This document shows positions 1 through 4,315 of a DNA stretch of 6,182 bases, one piece after another (position 1 is the stretch's first letter; each line of letters starts with the position of its first letter). The DNA is from an uncultured Lachnospiraceae bacterium (lineage in GTDB: Bacteria > Bacillota > Clostridia > Lachnospirales > Lachnospiraceae), in the NCBI GenBank assembly GCA_937877165.1, contig CALEFO010000199.1:1-6182 (forward strand), given 5' to 3'. Below the pieces are notes generated by a model that was given only the letters and a program-made list of their open reading frames with translations, made no database searches and was not told the DNA's origin. Both the position numbers and the translations under genes were made by a program.

Positions 1-1380
1 CAGAAGAACTCTGATGCGGAATTGTTCGGCAGCATGCCGATGCTCCCGCTGATGATGAAAATGGCGCTCCCATCCATTCTGGCGCAGCTGGTCAACATGC
101 TCTACAGCCTGGTGGACCGGATTTATATCGGCCACATTGAAGAGGTTGGCACCAAGGCTCTTGCGGGGGTCGGTGTCTGCAATACGGTGATCATCCTGAT
201 CTCTGCGTTTGCGCAGTTCACGGGAGGCGGCGGAGCGCCGCTTGCCGCAATTGAGCTGGGGAGAGGCAACCGGGACAAGGCGGAGAGGATGATGGGGAAC
301 GGATGCTTTCTGCTTTTGGTTCTCACGGTTCTTCTGATGGTTCCGGTCTATCTGTTTCTGGATCCCATCCTGTACGCAACCGGAGCCTCCGCAGGAACCA
401 TTGAATACGCGAGAAGCTACCTTTCCATTTATCTTGTGGGAACGCTCGCGGTGATGCTGACCATTGGCCTTAATCCCTTCATTAATGCACAGGGACATCC
501 GGGAACGGCCATGCTATCTGTCTTGATCGGTGCCGTCCTGAACATCGTGCTGGATCCGGTTTTTATCTTCGTATTCGGCATGGGGGTATCGGGAGCGGCA
601 CTTGCCACGGTCCTTTCCCAGACTGTGAGTGCGCTGTGGATTCTGTGCTTTCTTCTTTCCAGGAGGGCAAAGCTCCGCCTTCGCAGGAAGAACCTGCGGC
701 CGGAGAAAAAGCTGATCGGGAGCATTGCGGCTCTTGGCGTTTCACCGTTTGTCATGGCGAGCACGGAGAGCATCATCGGACTAGTCATGAACCGGGGACT
801 TGCGGCCTATGGAGATATCTATGTCAGTGCGCTGACGATTATGCAGAGCTGCATGCAGATTTTCTCGGTTCCGCTGAGCGGATTTACGCAGGGAGCAAGT
901 CCGGTCATCAGCTATAATTATGGCCATGGGAATGAGAAGAGAGTCCGCGAGGGCTTTCACGTGATTTTTGCCGTGATGACAACAGTGAATCTTGTAATGA
1001 CGCTTTGGATGATTCTGCAGCCGGGGCTTTTTGCAGGGATCTTCACTTCGGATCAGGAGCTTCGGGAGACGGTCTGCCGGATCATGCCGGTGTTCCTTGC
1101 GGGAATGACGGTTTTCGGCATGCAGAGAGCCTGCCAGACCATGTTCATTGCACTGAACCAGCCGGGAGTGTCGCTGTTCATCGCGCTTCTTCGCAAGATT
1201 TTCCTGCTGGTTCCGCTGGCCCTCATCCTGCCACACTGGTTTGGCGTGATGGGAATCTATGGCGCCGAGGCGGTTGCGGATGCGCTCGCGGCGTGCTGTT
1301 GCATTCTGATTTTCATGAATCGCTTTCCGAAAATTCTTCGCGGCATGAGCAAAATGGAACGAGAAGGAAACGGATTGTAA
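1..1380 (+). CDS. MATE family efflux transporter (5' partial)
   Basis: An inner-membrane antiporter of the MATE (multi antimicrobial extrusion) family, which exports drugs or organic cations in exchange for Na+ or H+; the actual substrate cannot be read from sequence. The frame is open from base 1 and the product is 459 residues as seen. Numbering from the TTG at 22, the N-terminal segment has ALPSILAQLVNMLYSLVDRI followed by YIG (residues 15-36), the typical MATE first helix. Further family-like segments are NPFINAQGHPG (151-161), NIVLDPVFIF (174-183) and GFTQGASPVISYNYGHGN (287-304). A basic loop at about 213-230 separates the two six-helix halves, and the rest is hydrophobic, consistent with 12 helices. 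The TTG at 22 is a poor start candidate: there is no clear ribosome binding site and the upstream codons (QKNSDAE) look like a normal MATE N-terminus, so the true start is probably just outside the window. Family assignment is firm; subfamily and substrate are unknown. Confidence 0.93.
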   Translation, partial: QKNSDAELFGSMPMLPLMMKMALPSILAQLVNMLYSLVDRIYIGHIEEVGTKALAGVGVCNTVIILISAFAQFTGGGGAPLAAIELGRGNRDKAERMMGNGCFLLLVLTVLLMVPVYLFLDPILYATGASAGTIEYARSYLSIYLVGTLAVMLTIGLNPFINAQGHPGTAMLSVLIGAVLNIVLDPVFIFVFGMGVSGAALATVLSQTVSALWILCFLLSRRAKLRLRRKNLRPEKKLIGSIAALGVSPFVMASTESIIGLVMNRGLAAYGDIYVSALTIMQSCMQIFSVPLSGFTQGASPVISYNYGHGNEKRVREGFHVIFAVMTTVNLVMTLWMILQPGLFAGIFTSDQELRETVCRIMPVFLAGMTVFGMQRACQTMFIALNQPGVSLFIALLRKIFLLVPLALILPHWFGVMGIYGAEAVADALAACCCILIFMNRFPKILRGMSKMEREGNGL

Positions 1381-1381
1381 G

Positions 1382-1417
1382 AGACTGCCGGTCCGAAAGG
1401 ATGCGGCGGTCTTTTTT
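1382..1417 (+). terminator. Intrinsic terminator of the MATE gene
   Basis: Two bases after the MATE stop codon, GACTGCCG (1383-1390) pairs with CGGCGGTC (1404-1411), with one G-U wobble. The inner bases GTCC/GGAT extend the stem around a GAAA tetraloop, with one G bulged. Six T residues follow directly (1412-1417). This is a textbook Rho-independent terminator and separates the transporter from the c-di-GMP gene. Confidence 0.9.
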
Positions 1418-1555
1418 GCAAAATCAGAGGACTGGCTGCATCGTGCGCTTTTCACCGAATGGAAATAGCGGTTCACAGTAAAGAGTGTCAGGGACGGAGC
1501 CGTTACAGCCGGAGCATCATATTTAAGACATGATTTTGATTAGAAATGACTCTTG
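1418..1555. other. Non-coding gap, no feature seen
   Basis: Between the MATE terminator and the next promoter I see no credible reading frame with a ribosome binding site, no tRNA-like fold and no repeat. The sequence becomes AT-richer toward the promoter from about 1520. It is probably simple intergenic sequence or upstream promoter DNA. Confidence 0.5.
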
Positions 1556-1584
1556 TTGATTTTGAGGCACAGCTTTGCTAAAAT
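1556..1584 (+). promoter_or_regulatory. Sigma-A type promoter with extended -10 for the c-di-GMP operon
   Basis: TTGATT (1556-1561) and TAAAAT (1579-1584) are separated by exactly 17 nt, and TGC immediately precedes the -10, giving an extended -10 element. Each hexamer resembles the vegetative sigma consensus, and the region is locally AT-rich. Transcription would begin near 1591, giving a leader of about 85 nt before the ATG at 1675. This is the best promoter candidate in the window; that it drives both the GGDEF/HD-GYP and Hpt genes is inferred from the lack of a terminator between them. Confidence 0.72.
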
Positions 1585-1661
1585 AAACCTGTTTTTTATG
1601 ATTTTCAATCCAGTCAATGCTTACGCAAGCCTTACACGAGGGAGAATTCCCAGAAGGATCC

Positions 1662-1665
1662 AGGG
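1662..1665 (+). promoter_or_regulatory. Weak ribosome binding site for the c-di-GMP gene
   Basis: AGGG sits 9 nt before the ATG at 1675. A better purine run, AGAAGGA (1652-1658), is 16 nt away, which is too far for an ATG at 1675. No other start codon nearby gives a better pairing, so 1675 remains the preferred start, with possibly modest translation. Confidence 0.45.
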
Positions 1666-1674
1666 TAGCTGAAT

Positions 1675-3585
1675 ATGTCAGATGCGGGACAGGGAAAAGA
1701 GCACGTGATACAGATGACCGGGGAACAGGTCAACGAGGAGATGGAGTGTCTCCGCAGGCTGTTTCCCATTGTCCGTCTGCTGGATGAGAAGACTCTCCAG
1801 GAGAAGCCGTGCTATGCGCCCTGGAAGGACGAGAAACCCTGCAGGAACTGCATCGGCCGGGATGTTTTGAAAAGTAAAGGCCGCAAGTCCAAGCTGGAAT
1901 ATGTCGGAGCACATATTTATCAGGCAACGGCCCGTTACCTTGAGGTTGACGGGAAGCCCTGCGTCATGGAGATCATTCAGCCTCTGGAAACGGACGAGAA
2001 GATAAACACGGAGGAAGGCGAGAAGCTGTACCATGACGCGCTGACAGGAGCCTACAACCGGCGCTACTACGAGGACCATCTCCGGCGGCAGTACATGACG
2101 GCGGGAGTGGCGGTCATTGATCTGGATGATTTCAAGCTGTACAACGATACCTTCGGACATCATGCGGGAGACGTGGTTCTGGAGACAGCGGTTGCAACCA
2201 TTCAGCACTGCATCCGGGATACGGACTTTCTGGTGCGCTACGGCGGGGATGAGCTTCTTCTGATTCTGCCGGAGATTGCGGGAGACGATTTCACGAGGAA
2301 GCTCCGCCTGATCAATGGCAAGATTCACGGTGCGGTGATCCCGGGCTATCAGAAGCTTCATATGTCGGCGAGCATCGGCGGGGTCCTGTCTGCGGGAATG
2401 ACCGTGGAGAAGGCAGTCCGGGAAGCGGACAAGCTCATGTATCAGGCGAAGATGAAGAAGAACTCCGTCGTGACGGATCACGATGAGGAGGAAGAGGAAG
2501 AACCTGTTTCCAGTCAGGAGAAGCCTCTGATTCTGATCGTGGATGACTCGGAGATGAACCGTCTGATCCTGAGTGAAATGCTGCAGGAAGATTATCAGAT
2601 CATGGAGGCTAAAAGCGGCGAGGAATGCCTTAGCCTTCTGGAGAAGAACGGAACGGACATTTCACTGATTCTTCTCGACATTGTCATGCCGGGAATGAAC
2701 GGACTGGAAGTACTCTCCGATATGTCGAGGCAGGACTGGCTGGAGAACATTCCGGTCATCATGATTTCCAGTGAGGATTCCAGCGTTATTGTGCGCCGCG
2801 CCTACGAGCTCGGCGCTTCGGATTATATCAGCCGTCCCTTTGATGCCAGAGTTGTCTACCAGAGGGTTTCCAACACGATCCGGCTGTATGCGAAGCAGCG
2901 AAGGCTCAGCGCACTGGTTTCCCAGCAGTTCTATGAGCGCGAGAAGAACAACCGGATGATGATCAATATTCTGAGTCAGGTTGTGGAGCTCCGGAATGGC
3001 GAGAGCGGACTTCATGTGCAGCACATTCAGATTCTGACGGAGATTCTTCTGGAACGGGTGGTGCAGAAGACGGATCACTATCACCTGTCGCGCTCGGAGA
3101 GGTCCCTGATCGCAACGGCATCCGCACTTCATGACATTGGTAAAATCGCCATTGACGATGCCATTCTGAATAAGCCGGGACGCCTGACGAAGGAAGAATT
3201 CGAGATCATGAAGACGCACACCATGATCGGTGCGAAGATGCTGAAAGAGCTGGTGCAGTACAAGGATGAGCCTTTGGTACAGACCGCATATCAGATCTGC
3301 CGCTGGCATCATGAGCGGTATGACGGAAAAGGATATCCGGACGGTCTTGCCGGGGAGGAGATTCCGTTTGCTGCGCAGGTGGTGTCTCTGGCAGACGTGT
3401 ATGACGCACTGACGAGCGAGCGTGTCTATAAAAAGGCGATTCCGCACGAGAAAGCGATTCAGATGATCCTGCGGGGAGAATGCGGTGCGTTCAATCCGAT
3501 GCTGATCAACTGCCTTCTGGATGTGCAGGATAAGATACAGATGGAATTAAATACGTTGACTTCTACCCCCCCCAGGAGAAGCTGA
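1675..3585 (+). CDS. Cys-rich sensor / GGDEF / receiver / HD-GYP c-di-GMP turnover protein
   Basis: A 636-residue cytoplasmic protein with no signal peptide or membrane helix, apparently able both to make and to break cyclic di-GMP. Residues 20-105 form a PAS-like segment with C46, C56 and C59 (C-x9-C-x2-C). The GGDEF domain (about 118-262) keeps the metal and substrate positions D149, N157, D158 and D166; its signature is GGDEL (190-194), and an inhibitory I-site RDTD (181-184) lies the usual five residues upstream. An acidic linker with six Glu (271-276) leads to a receiver domain (about 284-405) with D290/D291, phosphoacceptor D335 and S365, but Arg387 replaces the usual Lys. The HD-GYP domain (about 425-620) has E443, H447, H486-D487, K490, H515, H545-H546, the GYP motif (553-555) and D574, so the phosphodiesterase site looks intact. 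It is followed by an Hpt gene in the same direction. The ORF ends just after a C8 run, so the annotated C-terminus (TPPRRS) is uncertain. Domain calls are firm; the net activity in vivo is unknown. Confidence 0.95.
   Translation: MSDAGQGKEHVIQMTGEQVNEEMECLRRLFPIVRLLDEKTLQEKPCYAPWKDEKPCRNCIGRDVLKSKGRKSKLEYVGAHIYQATARYLEVDGKPCVMEIIQPLETDEKINTEEGEKLYHDALTGAYNRRYYEDHLRRQYMTAGVAVIDLDDFKLYNDTFGHHAGDVVLETAVATIQHCIRDTDFLVRYGGDELLLILPEIAGDDFTRKLRLINGKIHGAVIPGYQKLHMSASIGGVLSAGMTVEKAVREADKLMYQAKMKKNSVVTDHDEEEEEEPVSSQEKPLILIVDDSEMNRLILSEMLQEDYQIMEAKSGEECLSLLEKNGTDISLILLDIVMPGMNGLEVLSDMSRQDWLENIPVIMISSEDSSVIVRRAYELGASDYISRPFDARVVYQRVSNTIRLYAKQRRLSALVSQQFYEREKNNRMMINILSQVVELRNGESGLHVQHIQILTEILLERVVQKTDHYHLSRSERSLIATASALHDIGKIAIDDAILNKPGRLTKEEFEIMKTHTMIGAKMLKELVQYKDEPLVQTAYQICRWHHERYDGKGYPDGLAGEEIPFAAQVVSLADVYDALTSERVYKKAIPHEKAIQMILRGECGAFNPMLINCLLDVQDKIQMELNTLTSTPPRRS
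3566..3573 (+). repeat. C8 homopolymer at the 3' end of the c-di-GMP gene
   Basis: Eight consecutive C residues lie five codons before the stop. As read, the protein ends TPPRRS. With one C fewer it would end TPPGEAE and stop at 3587-3589. With one C more it would continue for about 26 residues (starting QEKLSETGG) and stop at 3651-3653, overlapping the Hpt start by 23 nt. The tract may be a slippage site or a place where a sequencing error moved the stop. Confidence 0.75.
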
Positions 3586-3617
3586 GTGAAACCGGTGGAA
3601 GGAATGAAACAGAGAAT

Positions 3618-3621
3618 GAGG
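3618..3621 (+). promoter_or_regulatory. Ribosome binding site of the Hpt gene
   Basis: GAGG ends 9 nt before the ATG at 3631. No promoter or terminator is visible in the 45-nt gap after the c-di-GMP gene, so this site probably serves a second cistron on the same transcript. Confidence 0.55.
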
Positions 3622-3630
3622 TTATAACAG

Positions 3631-3990
3631 ATGACAATTCGGGAAGTATATGACAAAATGGGCGCCGATTATGAGGCGGTGCTGCACCGTCTGCCCAGCG
3701 AAGCACTGATCGGCAGACTCCTTCTGAAATTTCCGGCGGATGCAACCTTCCGGACGCTGAAGGACGCGCTGGCGGCTCAGGATGCTAAGACGGCATTCCG
3801 CGCCGCGCATACGCTGAAGGGCGTATGCCAGAATCTCGGCTTTGACAACCTGTTCCAGCCGGTTTACGATCTGACGGAAGCACTTCGGGGCGGGAGCCTG
3901 GAGGGATCGGATGAACTGATGCCCCTCGTGGAGAAGCAGTACGACATCACGATGCAGGCAATCCGCGATTATGAGGCTTCGCAGCAGTAA
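3631..3990 (+). CDS. Stand-alone Hpt (histidine phosphotransfer) protein
   Basis: A 119-residue soluble protein made up almost entirely of one Hpt domain. The phosphoacceptor motif AAHTLKGVCQNLGF spans residues 58-71, with H60 the histidine that would carry phosphate and K63/G64 the usual following residues. The flanking sequence is helix-rich, as expected for the four-helix bundle, and the length is normal for the family. Hpt proteins relay phosphate between receiver domains, or from a hybrid kinase to a response regulator. It has no kinase domain and no kinase gene is nearby. It lies 45 nt after the GGDEF-receiver-HD-GYP gene, whose receiver is the obvious candidate partner; this pairing is inferred from position only. 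Translation may be coupled to the upstream gene if the C8 tract is really one base longer. Confidence 0.9.
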   Translation: MTIREVYDKMGADYEAVLHRLPSEALIGRLLLKFPADATFRTLKDALAAQDAKTAFRAAHTLKGVCQNLGFDNLFQPVYDLTEALRGGSLEGSDELMPLVEKQYDITMQAIRDYEASQQ

Positions 3991-4083
3991 GACGGGCGGC
4001 TCCACGTGCAGGAGAAATTGCCTGACCCCACAGCCCGGAAGAAAACGGACCGATAGGAGAGGGTCTGCAGGCGGACTCCGGAG

Positions 4084-4097
4084 CGGAAACGTTTTCG
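4084..4097. promoter_or_regulatory. Candidate LacI/CcpA-type operator (cre-like)
   Basis: CGGAAACGTTTTCG is a 14-bp palindrome centred on CG with a single mismatched pair. It resembles the LacI-family/CcpA operator pattern (TGWAARCGYTWNCW), agreeing at 11 of 14 positions by eye. Its place upstream of a glucosidase gene fits carbon-catabolite or substrate-specific control. It is about 220 nt before the GH3 start and about 150 nt from the best GH3 promoter candidate, which weakens the case for direct repression there. Confidence 0.4.
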
Positions 4098-4129
4098 TAA
4101 CAAAGCGAGTATACAGAAGTGAGCATATG

Positions 4130-4167
4130 GACAGGGCCCCGCGCGTTTATACGTGCGGGGCCCTGTC
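4130..4167. terminator. Very stable 16-bp GC-rich hairpin, possible transcript end
   Basis: GACAGGGCCCCGCGCG (4130-4145) pairs with CGTGCGGGGCCCTGTC (4152-4167) over 16 bp with one G-U wobble, leaving the six-base loop TTTATA. It lies about 140 nt after the Hpt stop. There is no T-run after it on the + strand and no A-run before it for the - strand, so it is not a standard intrinsic terminator. It may instead protect or define an mRNA 3' end, or sit in a leader if a promoter exists near 4110. Confidence 0.55.
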
Positions 4168-4178
4168 GTGTGCACACG
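4167..4178. repeat. 12-bp perfect palindrome beside the hairpin
   Basis: CGTGTGCACACG is a perfect inverted repeat with no spacer, sharing its first base with the end of the preceding hairpin. A spacerless palindrome suits binding of a dimeric protein better than an RNA hairpin. No regulator is identified. Confidence 0.4.
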
Positions 4179-4235
4179 TCAGACGGATACTGCCTGCCTG
4201 AGGCGGAAGATTTTGCGCAGCCTCGAGGATTCGGC

Positions 4236-4265
4236 CTGTCAGGAAAGGCGAAAAGGTGAGATAAT
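4236..4265 (+). promoter_or_regulatory. Candidate extended -10 promoter for the GH3 gene
   Basis: GATAAT (4260-4265) is preceded by TGA, giving an extended -10. CTGTCA (4236-4241), a 4-of-6 match to the -35 consensus, lies 18 nt upstream. Transcription would start near 4272, about 45 nt before the ATG. It is weaker than the promoter at 1556-1584 but is the best candidate for the glucosidase gene. Confidence 0.45.
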
Positions 4266-4305
4266 CAAAAGTCAGGAAAAGAAGAGAAGCTTTTAGGTCA
4301 GATTT

Positions 4306-4311
4306 GGAGAG
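4306..4311 (+). promoter_or_regulatory. Ribosome binding site of the GH3 gene
   Basis: GGAGAG lies 4 nt before the ATG at 4316 (6 nt counted from GGAG). It supports this start, which also gives the usual N-terminus for cytoplasmic GH3 enzymes. Confidence 0.7.
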
Positions 4312-4315
4312 AACA

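Larger units (their letters stand above)
3991..4315. other. Intergenic regulatory region between the Hpt and GH3 genes
   Basis: This 325-nt gap contains no convincing gene. A 76-codon frame at 3971-4201 overlaps the Hpt end, has a Cys/Arg-rich composition and reads straight through the hairpin, so I discount it. What the gap does hold is listed separately: an operator-like palindrome (4084-4097), a 16-bp GC-rich hairpin (4130-4167), a 12-bp palindrome (4167-4178) and a candidate promoter (4236-4265). Between 3991 and 4083 I see only a weak GACC/GGTC stem around a purine-rich loop and no recognisable riboswitch. Confidence 0.6.

Noticed and set aside
22..24. TTG at 22 as the MATE start codon
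   Set aside because: The frame is open to base 1, no clear ribosome binding site precedes the TTG, and the upstream residues fit a normal MATE N-terminus; the gene is better treated as 5' partial.
781..1476. Long minus-strand frame (231 codons) opposite the MATE gene
   Set aside because: It lies antisense to a clear transporter, has a His/Arg/Gln-rich composition without domains and no convincing ribosome binding site; it is a by-product of codon bias.
1600..1674. Possible c-di-GMP (GEMM-I) riboswitch in the leader of the GGDEF/HD-GYP gene
   Set aside because: ACGCAAGCC and GGGTAGCTGAA loosely recall the second half of that aptamer, but the GGCAAA-type first half and the paired stems are absent.
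1678..3447. Minus-strand frames of 267 and 261 codons opposite the GGDEF/HD-GYP gene
   Set aside because: Both mirror a gene with many verified motifs, show no recognisable domain and no promoter or ribosome binding site.
3971..4201. 76-codon + strand frame after the Hpt gene
   Set aside because: It starts inside the Hpt gene, has no ribosome binding site, is Arg/Cys-rich and reads through the 16-bp hairpin.
4190..4214. Possible small terminator (CTGCCT / AGGCGG stem followed by AAGATTTT)
   Set aside because: The stem is only six pairs with a wobble, and the T-run is short and displaced by four bases; too weak to call.
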